64,000 bases of DNA from Epsilonproteobacteria bacterium UBA4036 (GCA_002382325.1 DGAG01000011.1:186001-250000); one strand, 5' to 3'; positions 32,358-41,659 are shown, numbered from the stretch's first letter. Made by a program: numbers and translations. Notes: generated by a model not told the origin, from the letters alone.

Positions 32358-33320
32358 ATGAATTTTCAAGCCATAGCTCAAGAGGTTTTATTAACAGAAG
32401 CCAAAGAATTGCAAAATGCTGCATTGAATATTGGAGATGAGTTTGAAAAGGCAGTAGCATTGATTGCACCCAATGAAGGAAAACTTATCGTAACGGGTGT
32501 AGGAAAATCGGGTTTAGTGGGAGCAAAAATTGCTGCGACATTAGCCAGTACAGGAACAAGCTCATTTTTCTTACATCCTACGGAAGCCATGCACGGCGAT
32601 TTAGGAATGATTGGGAAAAAGGATATTGTTTTGGCTATTTCATACAGTGGAGAGAGTGAAGAGTTAATCCAAATTCTTCCCCACTTAAAGCGATTCGATA
32701 TTCCTCTTATTGCTATGGCAAAAAATCCTCATTCGACATTGGCAAAATATGCGGAGATATTTTTTAATATCAGTGTCAATAAAGAGGCGTGTCCTTTAGA
32801 TACTGCTCCCACATCATCTACAACATTAACCATGGCAATGGGAGATGCGCTAGCCGTTTCATTGATGAAGAAAAGGGATTTTAAAAAAGAAGATTTTGCT
32901 TCCTTTCATCCGGGTGGAAGCTTAGGGAAACGTTTATTTGTTAAAGTAGATGACCTGTTAAAAAAAGAGCATTTACCCATTGTTTCACGTGAAACAAAAC
33001 TCAAAGATGCCATTGTGGTGATGAGTGAAGGGCGATTGGGCAATGTAATTATTGTCGATGAAAATCGCAAAGTGATTGGGGTTTTAAGTGATGGAGATTT
33101 ACGAAGAGCGTTAATGAAAGAGGATTTTTCTTTGGATTGCAGTGTCGAAACGGCAGCAACAAAAAATCCAAGAACATTAAAAAACAGAAATATGTTGGCA
33201 AGTGATGCGTTGGAAATGATTGAAAACTATAAAATACAACTGCTGGTTGTTGTAGATGAAGAGGACAGATTGGTCGGAACATTGCATATCCATGATTTGA
33301 TTGAAATTGGAATAAGATAA
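32358..33320 (+). CDS. kdsD: Arabinose-5-phosphate isomerase (KdsD/KpsF)
   Basis: KdsD interconverts ribulose-5-phosphate and arabinose-5-phosphate, the first step toward KDO for lipopolysaccharide. The 320-residue protein has an N-terminal SIS domain (TGVGKSGLVGAKIAATLASTG, AISYSGESEEL, PLDTAPTSSTT), followed by a pair of CBS domains (about 205-320). It is 12 bases after rnj in a long same-strand run. Confidence 0.94.
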   Translation: MNFQAIAQEVLLTEAKELQNAALNIGDEFEKAVALIAPNEGKLIVTGVGKSGLVGAKIAATLASTGTSSFFLHPTEAMHGDLGMIGKKDIVLAISYSGESEELIQILPHLKRFDIPLIAMAKNPHSTLAKYAEIFFNISVNKEACPLDTAPTSSTTLTMAMGDALAVSLMKKRDFKKEDFASFHPGGSLGKRLFVKVDDLLKKEHLPIVSRETKLKDAIVVMSEGRLGNVIIVDENRKVIGVLSDGDLRRALMKEDFSLDCSVETAATKNPRTLKNRNMLASDALEMIENYKIQLLVVVDEEDRLVGTLHIHDLIEIGIR

Positions 33321-33329
33321 GGCAAAACA

Positions 33330-34136
33330 ATGAAAAAAGAGAAAGAAAAAAAAGAAGAAGAGGCACTACGACTCAACAAATATATCTCACACAATACAGA
33401 GTATTCAAGAAGAGAAGCAGATAAACTGATTGCAGAAGGTAAAGTAACCATCAATAAAAAACCCATAACAGATATGGGATGTAAAGTTACTTCAACGGAT
33501 GTGGTTGCCATTAACAATAAAGCCATAAAAGTGGAAAAAAATAAAATTGTTACGGTGATTGTTTACAATAAACCCAAAGGTGAACTCGTCACAAAATCTG
33601 ACCCACAAGGGCGACGAACTGTTTTTGATACGTTAGGAAAAAAGTATCAACATTTTTTACCCGTGGGACGATTGGATTATGCGAGTGAAGGTGTTTTGCT
33701 TTTAACTGACTCCATAGAGGTATTAAATAAGTTGGTTCACTCAAATTTAGAACGCGTCTATAAAATAAAAGTGAATGGTCCCATAACTAAAGCGGTTGAA
33801 AATGCAATGCTTCAAGGGTTGGAATTGGAAGATGCAAGTAAAGGCGCACGAAGTGACAGTAAAATAAAATCAATGACCTTTGCTCCTTTTATTCGATATC
33901 AAATAATTTCAAATGAGAGAAACTACTCCAAAATTAAAGTCGCCATTGCTGAAGGAAAAAACAGAGAGCTCAGACGGTTTTTTGCTCACTTTGATTTGGA
34001 TGTATTAGATTTAAAACGACTTGATTTTGGTGGCATTACATTAAACAGTTTACCCACAGGAAAAAAACGATACTTGACTCGAGAGGAGTACAAAAACTTA
34101 AGAGACTTTATAGGCGATGTAGAGATTAATGAGTAA
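33330..34136 (+). CDS. rRNA pseudouridine synthase, RsuA/RluB family
   Basis: This 268-residue enzyme isomerises uridine in rRNA. After a Lys/Glu-rich leader it has an S4 RNA-binding domain (RLNKYISHNTEYSRREADKLI) and then the synthase domain with catalytic Asp in PVGRLDYASEGVLLLT. EGKNRELRRFF lies toward the C-terminus. RluB (23S U2605) is the most probable member, but RsuA or RluE cannot be excluded, so no symbol is given. It overlaps rarA by eight bases. Confidence 0.9.
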   Translation: MKKEKEKKEEEALRLNKYISHNTEYSRREADKLIAEGKVTINKKPITDMGCKVTSTDVVAINNKAIKVEKNKIVTVIVYNKPKGELVTKSDPQGRRTVFDTLGKKYQHFLPVGRLDYASEGVLLLTDSIEVLNKLVHSNLERVYKIKVNGPITKAVENAMLQGLELEDASKGARSDSKIKSMTFAPFIRYQIISNERNYSKIKVAIAEGKNRELRRFFAHFDLDVLDLKRLDFGGITLNSLPTGKKRYLTREEYKNLRDFIGDVEINE

Positions 34137-35316
34137 TCTAGCGACGTTATTGAGACCCACACGATTAGAAAATTTTGTGGGGCAATCCCATATCATAGCG
34201 CCCAATAAAGCACTGTATCAACTGATTCAAAAAAAAGAGATTCCCCATCTCTTTTTTTATGGTAAACCAGGTACAGGTAAAACCACATTAGCAAAAATTA
34301 TTGCAAAAACAATCGGAACAGACTATTACTATTTTAATGCCACAACAATAAAAGTAGAAGAGTTACGAACCGTATTTAAACGGTACACAAACAGCTTAAT
34401 TAAACCTCTTATTTTTATTGATGAAGTCCATCGTTTGTCTAAAAATCAACAAGAAGTTTTGTTGCCAATCATGGAAAACTATGAAGCCATTATTATAGGA
34501 GCCAGTACAGAAAATCCATTTTTTACACTAACCAATGCCATCCGTTCTCGTTCGTTTACATATGAATTTAAAGCGTTAACCCATGAGGAATTATCCGAAG
34601 TTTTAGCTCAAGCTTTAAAGATGATAAGTGTAAAAATATCAAGTGAAGCAAAAGAGTATTTATTAAATTCAAGCAGTGGTGATGCCAGAGCGTTATTGAA
34701 CCTATTGGATTTTGCTTCTAAAGTTTCTAATGACATTACCTTAGATATCTTGCTTGAACTACGAAGTAAAAGTGTGGGTGATGGGGTGAGTTCAAGTGAT
34801 TCACACTATAACTTAGCCAGTGCAATGATTAAGTCCTTAAGAGGAAGCGATGTGGATGCAGCACTTTACTACCTAGGACGATTAATTGACGGTGGAGAGA
34901 GTGTAGAGTTCATCACTCGACGTTTGGTCATCTTTGCTTCAGAAGATATTGGAAATGCCAATCCCAATGCGTTAAACTTAGCTGTAAGTACAATGTTGGC
35001 TACAAGTAAAATTGGCTATCCTGAAAGCCGAATACTCTTAGGACAGTGTGTGATTTATTTAGCATCTTGCCCTAAATCCAATGCCTCATATCTTGCCATT
35101 AATCAAGTACTTGATGAGATTAAAAAGGGTAAAATACTTGAAATCCCCAATCCTATCAAAGACAGTGCAAGCAATTATAAATATCCGCATGATTTTGGAG
35201 GATATGTTGAACAAGAGTATTTAAAAGAGAATATTAGCTATTATAAAAGTAAAGGAATAGGTTTTGAAAAGACACTCAATGAGTGGCTTGATAAAATCAA
35301 AACACCATTAAAATAA
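34129..35316 (+). CDS. rarA: Replication-associated recombination ATPase RarA
   Basis: RarA (MgsA) is a AAA+ clamp-loader-like ATPase that acts at stalled replication forks. The protein is 395 residues, slightly shorter than the E. coli protein. It shows RPTRLENFVGQSHI at the start, Walker A in FYGKPGTGKTTLAKII, Walker B in PLIFIDEVHRL, sensor 1 IIGASTENPFF, and the C-terminal tetramerisation domain (HYNLASAMIKSLRGSD, CVIYLASCPKSN). It is coupled to the pseudouridine synthase gene. Confidence 0.94.
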   Translation: MSNLATLLRPTRLENFVGQSHIIAPNKALYQLIQKKEIPHLFFYGKPGTGKTTLAKIIAKTIGTDYYYFNATTIKVEELRTVFKRYTNSLIKPLIFIDEVHRLSKNQQEVLLPIMENYEAIIIGASTENPFFTLTNAIRSRSFTYEFKALTHEELSEVLAQALKMISVKISSEAKEYLLNSSSGDARALLNLLDFASKVSNDITLDILLELRSKSVGDGVSSSDSHYNLASAMIKSLRGSDVDAALYYLGRLIDGGESVEFITRRLVIFASEDIGNANPNALNLAVSTMLATSKIGYPESRILLGQCVIYLASCPKSNASYLAINQVLDEIKKGKILEIPNPIKDSASNYKYPHDFGGYVEQEYLKENISYYKSKGIGFEKTLNEWLDKIKTPLK

Positions 35317-35326
35317 AGGAAAAACA

Positions 35327-35836
35327 ATGGAATACTACACGTGGGTTTTAACCTTTCATATTATGTCATTTATGTCGTGGATGGCAATGCTGTTTTATCT
35401 GCCAAGACTCTTTGTCTATCACGTTGAACATAAAGAGAAAAAAGAGTTTGTAGAAGTGGTACAAATTCAAGAACTGAAGATTTACAAATACATCGGATAT
35501 CCTGCTATGTGGGCAACCTTTTTAAGTGGAGCTTTTATGCTGTATTTAAATCCCACTGTTTTAGAAAGTGGCGGTTGGATGCACGCTAAGATTTTAGTGG
35601 TGATATTTTTGATTATGTACTCTTTGTCTTTGGATTATTACAGAAAAGAGTTGCTCAAAGGAAATTATGAAAAAAGTGGACGGTTTTTTAGAGCGTACAA
35701 TGAAGTTCCAACGCTTTTATCCCTTTTAATTGTTGGATATGTGATTACAAAGACCTTTTCTTTTTTATTTACGGCCATCTCAATAGCCGTATTTGCTTTT
35801 ATTATCTATAAAATTATGAATCCCAAACAAAGATAG
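35327..35836 (+). CDS. hemJ: Protoporphyrinogen oxidase HemJ
   Basis: HemJ is a membrane protein that oxidises protoporphyrinogen IX in haem synthesis. The 169-residue protein has four or five membrane helices. Family marks are the N-terminal LTFHIMSFMSWMAMLFYLPRLFVYHVE with a conserved His, and a second region KYIGYPAMWATFLSGAFML. It then has GGWMHAKILVVIFLIMYS and FRAYNEVPTLLSLLIV. It lies in the same run as rarA (ten bases) and phoH (three bases). Confidence 0.88.
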   Translation: MEYYTWVLTFHIMSFMSWMAMLFYLPRLFVYHVEHKEKKEFVEVVQIQELKIYKYIGYPAMWATFLSGAFMLYLNPTVLESGGWMHAKILVVIFLIMYSLSLDYYRKELLKGNYEKSGRFFRAYNEVPTLLSLLIVGYVITKTFSFLFTAISIAVFAFIIYKIMNPKQR

Positions 35837-35839
35837 CCA

Positions 35840-37249
35840 ATGAATTTTGAAAAATACTATTTACTTGATACGAATATTTTGCTTGAAGATGCCACCAATA
35901 TTTTTAAACTCAGTGATAATTGCAATAATCTTATTGTCTTACCTGAAACGGTTTTGGATGAAATTGATGCCAAAAAGAGTGGTTTTGATGAGATTAATTT
36001 TCAAGCAAGACAGTTTGCAAGAACACTAGAAAATGCTAAAATCCAAAGTAACTCTACTCACAACGGATGCAAAATCATTCGCTTAAAAGTGGACGACGTC
36101 AACAGTGCGATTATTGATATTGTTTCAAAAGAAGAGTATGTTGCCAATTCAAAAAATGTGCCCATAAATATTTATAATGACAGAAAAATCTTAGAAATTG
36201 GTACTTTTGCCAAGCAGTTTTACTCTTCTGAAATTATCTTTTTATCGCTTGATATTATGGCAAGAACCAGAGCCATCTCTTTGGATATCAAAACAGATTC
36301 TTTGGTAGGGTCAAGTAAAGATGATTTTGATTTTGAATTTAACAAAGAGGTTACTGTAAAGTTTGAAGAGATAGAGTTTTTAGATAACAGTGATATTGTT
36401 CGATTTGATCCTGAACATAAACCGTATAATTTTACCTATTGTTTTAAAGTGAAAAGTTCAGACCAAGTGATTTTGGCAATGGTTCAAAACGGTAAGATTT
36501 GTGTTTTAGATGAAGACAAAATTCGAGATCAAATTATTACACCGTTAAACAAAGAACAACTCTTTTTTTCAAATGCAATTTTAGAACACTATTACAATGT
36601 GCTCATTGTGGAAGCCAAAGCAGGCTCAGGGAAAACACTTTTAGCATTAAGCGGAGCGCTTAAGTTAATCAAACGAAAAGAGTATCAACGTATTATTTAT
36701 ATACGAAACTCAATTGAGTCTTTAGATAAAGGGGAAGATGTTGGATATTTACCCGGATTGGAAGAGAAATTTAAAATCTACAATCACCCTTTAATGGACA
36801 GTTTGGATTATATTATTCGAACCGAACATAAAAAAAGAAATGCTCCTAAGAAAAATGTCTATGAGGCATTAGAGGACAGTGAAGTAACCACTCGAATCGA
36901 GCAGTTAATCAGCAATTATAATATTGAGACCATGTGGGTAGGAGAGATGCGAGGACGAACATTGTCTAATGCGTTTATTATCATTGATGAAGCCCAAAAT
37001 ATGTCCAATAAGACCATGCAAATGGTGCTTTCTCGAATTGATTCAAGTTGCAAAGTTATTGTCTTAGGAAGCAATATGCAAATTGACAATTTTTATGTCA
37101 ATAAATATACCAACGCATTGACAACGCTGTTACGTTCAACCAAACAAGAGAATCATTTGGTTCATCTGTTTGCTGTAAAACTACAAAAAGTCTTAAGAGG
37201 ACCAATTACTGAGTGGGCTGAAACCATTTTTTCAACCCCACATAAATAA
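35840..37249 (+). CDS. PhoH-family ATPase with N-terminal PIN domain (PhoH2-like)
   Basis: The 469-residue protein fuses a PIN nuclease-type domain (1-150; YLLDTNILLEDATNIF with the first acidic residues, VLDEIDAKK) to a PhoH ATPase domain. The latter shows Walker A VEAKAGSGKTLLALSGAL and Walker B FIIIDEAQNMSNKT. PIN-PhoH proteins (PhoH2) have been reported to unwind and cut RNA. No antitoxin-like gene lies beside it, so a toxin role is not indicated. It shares a run with hemJ and a dehydrogenase gene. Confidence 0.9.
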   Translation: MNFEKYYLLDTNILLEDATNIFKLSDNCNNLIVLPETVLDEIDAKKSGFDEINFQARQFARTLENAKIQSNSTHNGCKIIRLKVDDVNSAIIDIVSKEEYVANSKNVPINIYNDRKILEIGTFAKQFYSSEIIFLSLDIMARTRAISLDIKTDSLVGSSKDDFDFEFNKEVTVKFEEIEFLDNSDIVRFDPEHKPYNFTYCFKVKSSDQVILAMVQNGKICVLDEDKIRDQIITPLNKEQLFFSNAILEHYYNVLIVEAKAGSGKTLLALSGALKLIKRKEYQRIIYIRNSIESLDKGEDVGYLPGLEEKFKIYNHPLMDSLDYIIRTEHKKRNAPKKNVYEALEDSEVTTRIEQLISNYNIETMWVGEMRGRTLSNAFIIIDEAQNMSNKTMQMVLSRIDSSCKVIVLGSNMQIDNFYVNKYTNALTTLLRSTKQENHLVHLFAVKLQKVLRGPITEWAETIFSTPHK

Positions 37250-37259
37250 AGGAAAAAAT

Positions 37260-38192
37260 ATGAAAATCGTTTTTTTAGACCGAAGTACTTTAGGTGAAGA
37301 TATTTCAATTGAAAAGTTTAATACCTTGGGTGAAGTCATAAGTTATGATGTAACTTCTCCACAAGAAACATTGAACCGAATAAAAAATGCCGATGTAATT
37401 GTGACCAATAAAGTGGTGATTTCTAAAGAGATGATGCAACAAAGTCAACTCAAACTTATTTGTGTAGCAGCAACGGGTATGAATAACATTGATTTAGAGT
37501 ATGCCAAAGAAGCCCATATCGAAGTTAAAAATGTGGCAGGGTATTCCACCAATTCTGTGGCACAACTCACTTTTTCTTTGGTGTTAAAATTTATGCAACA
37601 TTTGGACTTTTATGATAATTATGTCAAAGCAGGAAATTGGCAAAAATCGCCAATCTTTACCAATATTGATAAACCTTTTCATGAACTTGAGGGAAAACAT
37701 TGGGGAATTATTGGCTTAGGAACAATCGGACAAAAAGTAGCAGCTATTGCACAAGCCTTTGATTGTAAAGTCAGTTATTATTCAACTTCTGGGTTTAATA
37801 CCAACACAAGGTATGAGCAAAAATCACTGGAAGAGTTATTAAGCAGTTGCGACATTATCTCTGTTCATGCTCCGTTAAATGAAAAAACATTAAATTTGCT
37901 CAATCAAAACAATTTACACTATTTAAAACCCAAAGCCATTGTGATTAATGTTGGGCGAGGAGGTATTATCAATGAAGCGGATTTGGCTAAATTTGTTGAT
38001 AACAATGAAATCTATGTTGGAATGGATGTGGCATCAAAAGAGCCTTTAGAAGAGAATTCTCCTTTGGTGAGCATACAACATAAAGAGCGATTTATTTTAA
38101 CTCCTCATATTGCATGGGCATCGATTGAAGCCAGAGAACGGTTGGTTGAAGGAATTTATGCCAATATTGTAAACTTTTTTAAAATATCATAA
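37260..38192 (+). CDS. D-2-hydroxyacid dehydrogenase
   Basis: This 310-residue NAD(P)-dependent oxidoreductase belongs to the phosphoglycerate/glycerate dehydrogenase superfamily. The Rossmann motif is WGIIGLGTIGQKVAAIA, the catalytic Arg is in INVGRGGIINEADL, and the Glu/His pair appears in KEPLEENSPL...LTPHIAWASIEA. The pattern PHIAWAS is usual in hydroxypyruvate reductase/glycerate dehydrogenase. The real substrate is undetermined. It is followed after ten bases by the fumarate-reductase-like pair. Confidence 0.88.
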   Translation: MKIVFLDRSTLGEDISIEKFNTLGEVISYDVTSPQETLNRIKNADVIVTNKVVISKEMMQQSQLKLICVAATGMNNIDLEYAKEAHIEVKNVAGYSTNSVAQLTFSLVLKFMQHLDFYDNYVKAGNWQKSPIFTNIDKPFHELEGKHWGIIGLGTIGQKVAAIAQAFDCKVSYYSTSGFNTNTRYEQKSLEELLSSCDIISVHAPLNEKTLNLLNQNNLHYLKPKAIVINVGRGGIINEADLAKFVDNNEIYVGMDVASKEPLEENSPLVSIQHKERFILTPHIAWASIEARERLVEGIYANIVNFFKIS

Positions 38193-38202
38193 AGATAAGC
38201 CC

Positions 38203-39813
38203 ATGAGAGATGTGATAATTGTAGGTTCAGGCGGAGCAGGATTAAGTGCAGCCATTCATGCCAAAAAAGCTGGATTGGATGTTTTGGTGGTGTCAAAAAC
38301 CTATCCGACACATTCTCAAACATCTCAAGCCCAAGGAGGAATCAATGCCGTTCTCAATCAAAAAGACAGCACTGAAAAACATGCAGCAGATACTTTGAAA
38401 TCATCTCATGGCTTGGGCAATCAATATGTCATACAGCATATGTGTGAAAATGCCAAAGCTACCATAGAGTGGCTTGATGAACTGGGTGTGCCTTTTACAA
38501 GAGATGAATCCTTTATGATTGACCAACGCAAAATGGGAGGAGCCTCTTTTGCTCGCGTATGTTACAGCAGTGATTACACAGGATTAAAAATCTTACACAC
38601 TTTGTATGATACCTGTCTTAAAGAGTCGATTGATTTTTTACATGAACATATGTTATTGAATTTTATTGTTGAAAATAAAAAAGTCATAGGCATAACGGCA
38701 TTAGATATTTGTAAGGGAGAAGTCAAAGAGTTATTGGCCAAGCGAGTTATTGTGGCAACGGGTGGGTATATATCATTGTACAATGGATTTAATACGAACT
38801 CAAAAGCTACCACAGGCGATGGTATTGCAGCAGCACTTCGAGCAGGGGCAAAAGTTTCAAATATGGAGTTTGTCCAATTTCATCCTACTGCCATTAAAGG
38901 AGCGAATGTACTTATCAGTGAAAGTGCGCGAGGTGAGGGCGGTTATATTGTCGATGAAGAAGGCAATCGTTTTATTGATGAACTTAAACCACGTGATGAA
39001 GTTGCCCGTGCCATTTATGAAAAAATCCAAAACAACCATGAAGTCTTTTTGGATGTGCGTCATTTGGGATTGGATAAAATTAATCAAGCCATACCTCAAG
39101 AAAGACGATTGGCAATGGATTTTGCCAAAGTCAAGCTCGAAGAGGAGTTATTGAGTATTAATCCGGCGGCTCATTATTGTATGGGCGGTATTTGCGTCAA
39201 TGAAAATGCTCAAACGACTTTGGAAAATCTTTATGCCTGTGGAGAGTGTGCACAAACGAACGTACATGGGGCAAATCGCCTCGGAGGCAATTCACTGCTG
39301 GAGATTATTACTTTTGGACAAATTGCAGCGTTACACTGCGTTAATGAGCTAAAAAATAGTACAATTAAAAAAACAACTCCCACTCAACAATTTTTAAACG
39401 ACAAAGCCTTTATAGAACAGGTCTATTCTTTTCCCAATCAAATCGATTTTTATGCCCAAAAAGAGTTTATGGGAAAAATCTTTTTTAGAAATGTGGGATT
39501 GTTTAGAAATGATTTAAATATGAAAGCCGTACTTTCTCAAATACGACAGTGGCAAAAAGAGTTTGCCTTTATGGGAATTGGGGATAAAAGTAAACTTTAC
39601 AATCAAAATTTGGTTGAGTTTATTGAATTTGGCAATATGCTTGAACTTTCTGAAGTGGTTGTTATTAGCGCCATTAGTCGATGTGAAAGCCGAGGCGCGC
39701 ATTTTAGAAGTGATCATCCTTTTGAAGTGGAAGATTTTGCCAAAAATTCAATGGCGTATAAACATGAGGGCATTTTGGCCGTTGATTTTGAAGGAAACAA
39801 AGATGAAAATTAA
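38203..39813 (+). CDS. Fumarate reductase/succinate dehydrogenase-like flavoprotein
   Basis: This 536-residue FAD enzyme belongs to the SdhA/FrdA/NadB family. It shows VGSGGAGLSAAIHA, AQGGINAVL, QFHPTAI, SARGEGGYIVDEEG, LKPRDEVARAI and CESRGAHFRSDHP. The residue that in SdhA and FrdA binds FAD covalently (His in SHTVAA) is Gln39 here in HSQTSQAQGG, so FAD may be non-covalent. An iron-sulfur subunit gene overlaps its end by 11 bases. This supports a respiratory or soluble fumarate reductase and argues against L-aspartate oxidase. No membrane-anchor gene follows. Confidence 0.85.
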   Translation: MRDVIIVGSGGAGLSAAIHAKKAGLDVLVVSKTYPTHSQTSQAQGGINAVLNQKDSTEKHAADTLKSSHGLGNQYVIQHMCENAKATIEWLDELGVPFTRDESFMIDQRKMGGASFARVCYSSDYTGLKILHTLYDTCLKESIDFLHEHMLLNFIVENKKVIGITALDICKGEVKELLAKRVIVATGGYISLYNGFNTNSKATTGDGIAAALRAGAKVSNMEFVQFHPTAIKGANVLISESARGEGGYIVDEEGNRFIDELKPRDEVARAIYEKIQNNHEVFLDVRHLGLDKINQAIPQERRLAMDFAKVKLEEELLSINPAAHYCMGGICVNENAQTTLENLYACGECAQTNVHGANRLGGNSLLEIITFGQIAALHCVNELKNSTIKKTTPTQQFLNDKAFIEQVYSFPNQIDFYAQKEFMGKIFFRNVGLFRNDLNMKAVLSQIRQWQKEFAFMGIGDKSKLYNQNLVEFIEFGNMLELSEVVVISAISRCESRGAHFRSDHPFEVEDFAKNSMAYKHEGILAVDFEGNKDEN

Positions 39814-40540
39814 AATAGTTCGATTTGATATCCATAAGCAACCCCAACAAAAAGAGTTTGAATATGAGGTTTCTCATTCACGATTGTCAGATGCATTACA
39901 TGAAATTAAAACCAAACAAGATAACAGCCTAACCTTTCGGCAAGGGTGTGGAAGTGGTGTATGTGGAAGTTGTGCGGTTCGTGTCAATGGAGTTGAACGA
40001 TTGGCCTGTAAAACTCATATCAATGAACACGATTTGGTAGAACCACTTAACTATGCACGAGTTATACGTGATTTAGTGGTTGATTTAAGCCAGCAAGAGA
40101 AGTTTTTAAACCAAGCCAAAGCCTATTTACATGAGTATCATGCGACACTCATTGGCAAAAAAGATGAACAAGCCATTGATGTTCAAAGCAATTGTATTTT
40201 ATGTCAAAGTTGTTTGAGTTCATGTCCTGTATATGAAGTCAATGAAGATTTTCTGGGACCTTATGTGTTAACACGCGTGTTACGCTATGTGAACGATAAA
40301 AAAGAAAAAAACAGTGCAGAAAAATTAGCTTCCATTCAAAGCAATGGCATTTGGGATTGTACGTTGTGTGGGAATTGTACCATGGTATGCCCACAATTTA
40401 TTGATCCCAAAACCGATATTTTAAATTTACGAACAAAAAGTTATCAAAATGGTTATACGGATCCTAGTTTAAGTATGAATAATGGATTTGATACCAGTTT
40501 TGGAAACGGTGATTTTGGATTTAATCCCAATGGGTTTTAA
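39803..40540 (+). CDS. Fumarate reductase/succinate dehydrogenase-like iron-sulfur subunit
   Basis: This 245-residue electron-transfer subunit has an N-terminal plant-type ferredoxin domain with FRQGCGSGVCGSCAVRVNG...LAC for a [2Fe-2S] cluster, then two clusters CILCQSCLSSCPVY and CTLCGNCTMVCPQ. The start at 39803 overlaps the flavoprotein stop; a longer upstream frame only shadows that gene. It ends in an unusual Gly/Asn/Phe tail (DTSFGNGDFGFNPNGF). No CCG-domain or cytochrome subunit is adjacent, and a tRNA follows ten bases later. Confidence 0.87.
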   Translation: MKIKIVRFDIHKQPQQKEFEYEVSHSRLSDALHEIKTKQDNSLTFRQGCGSGVCGSCAVRVNGVERLACKTHINEHDLVEPLNYARVIRDLVVDLSQQEKFLNQAKAYLHEYHATLIGKKDEQAIDVQSNCILCQSCLSSCPVYEVNEDFLGPYVLTRVLRYVNDKKEKNSAEKLASIQSNGIWDCTLCGNCTMVCPQFIDPKTDILNLRTKSYQNGYTDPSLSMNNGFDTSFGNGDFGFNPNGF

Positions 40541-40550
40541 AAAGAAGTAA

Positions 40551-40625
40551 TGGTGATCACGAGTGGACTTGAACCACCGACCACCACCATGTCAAGGTGG
40601 CACTCTACCACTGAGTTACGCGATC
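40551..40625 (-). tRNA. tRNA-Val (anticodon GAC)
   Basis: This is a 75-base cloverleaf. The acceptor GATCGCG pairs with CGTGATC, the D-stem is ACTC/GAGT, and the anticodon arm is CCACC-TTGACAT-GGTGG. The T-loop is TTCAAGT, and discriminator A and CCA are encoded. GAC reads GUC and GUU. Confidence 0.95.
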
Positions 40626-40692
40626 ACTTGTAGGCGAAATTATTACTTAATATTCCTTAAAAAGATATGAGAAAGAATAAGAATTACAATTT

Positions 40693-41265
40693 TTATGGCA
40701 GAATCCTAATTTTATTATAATCTTCAATTTTATATAAAATATTTTTTTCCATGAAAAGTTTTTCAAGAGAAAAGAGAGTTTGGACATTACTCGTTGTGAT
40801 AATTTTTTGTATGGGATCGTAGGAGTAATCATTATATCGAGAAAGAATATCTTCTAAGATTTCAATGATTGTTTGAGGTGAATTAAATTTATTATAATAT
40901 TTACAGCTTTGATGAGAAAAATTTCTTAAAGCATTGGCAAGTTCATCAATTTTAAGTGGCTTTAATAATCGTAATTTTTTATAATGAGATTGACAGAAAT
41001 CACACCCCTCTGAATAACAACTGTGTTCAAGCTTTTTGCTTAAAATAATAATATTTTGTTCAGGATTATTTTGAACGATATAATTTAACATTTTTTTGCC
41101 AAAATCAAAAGAGAAATCTAAAATAATAAATGAGTAGAGATGCTTTTCATAGAGTTGAAAGTTCTTTTCATCTTCTAAAAAAGTAATATCAAACAGAAGA
41201 GTACTATTAAAATATGAAAATAATTCGATAGTGTCTGGATCGTTATCAATTATAAGCAGTTTCAC
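40693..41265 (-). CDS. Receiver-domain protein with a cysteine cluster
   Basis: The 190-residue protein opens with a receiver fold: LLIIDNDPD, the phosphoacceptor Asp50 in FIILDFSFDFG, and Lys in RLLKPLKIDEL. Where receivers usually have a plain helix 4 it carries SCYSEGCDFCQSHYKK, a C-x4-C-x2-C group with nearby His, and another Cys in HQSCKYY. The C-terminal 60 residues show no DNA-binding domain. The GTG start at 41265 follows AAAAGGTC; 16 upstream codons lack a ribosome site. Its partner kinase is unknown. Confidence 0.7.
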   Translation of the reverse strand: MKLLIIDNDPDTIELFSYFNSTLLFDITFLEDEKNFQLYEKHLYSFIILDFSFDFGKKMLNYIVQNNPEQNIIILSKKLEHSCYSEGCDFCQSHYKKLRLLKPLKIDELANALRNFSHQSCKYYNKFNSPQTIIEILEDILSRYNDYSYDPIQKIITTSNVQTLFSLEKLFMEKNILYKIEDYNKIRILP

Positions 41266-41412
41266 ATAAGACCTTTTATTATTTCTTTTTAGAATATAAC
41301 AAAATATTGACAAAAAGAATTTGACTTATATCAATTTTATGTATATAAGTAGAGTGTATATATGATGATTGTTAAAAGCATTTACAATAGATAAACTTGT
41401 ATAATAATTATG

Positions 41413-41418
41413 TATAAT
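41413..41418 (+). promoter_or_regulatory. Probable -10 element of the XRE-type gene
   Basis: A perfect TATAAT lies 16 bases before the ATG at 41435, with AGGA between. The predicted mRNA leader would be about ten bases. No clear -35 is seen. Confidence 0.5.
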
Positions 41419-41434
41419 AGTAGATTAGGAAAAA

Positions 41435-41659
41435 ATGACAACACAGGAATTTTATAAGATGATTGGCAGTAATGTTGCTAAATACAGAAAAGAGAAAGGA
41501 ATATCTCAACTTGAACTCTCATTATTAATGGGGTATAAGTCAATTTCAGTTGTTTCAGGTGCAGAAATTTATTATAAAGGTAAACACTTTAACTTAGAAC
41601 ATTTATTGAAAATTTCAGAAATTTTAGAAGTTGATATTTGTAAATTAATTACTTGTTAA
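41435..41659 (+). CDS. XRE-family HTH regulator, small
   Basis: The 74-residue protein is a single Cro/C1-type helix-turn-helix domain: NVAKYRKEKGISQLELSLLMGYKS for the first helices and KHFNLEHLLKISEILEVDI for the last. AGGAAAAA precedes the ATG. Its stop overlaps that of the convergent bluB gene by four bases. No toxin or phage gene is adjacent, so it is a stand-alone small regulator of unknown target. Confidence 0.82.
   Translation: MTTQEFYKMIGSNVAKYRKEKGISQLELSLLMGYKSISVVSGAEIYYKGKHFNLEHLLKISEILEVDICKLITC

Noticed and set aside
39563..39802. Upstream extension of the iron-sulfur subunit
   Set aside because: It lies in the flavoprotein coding region in another frame and lacks ferredoxin similarity; the ATG at 39803 gives the complete domain.
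38203..39813. L-aspartate oxidase (NadB)
   Set aside because: The overlapping iron-sulfur subunit gene and the CESRGAHFRSDHP segment fit the fumarate reductase/succinate dehydrogenase group better.
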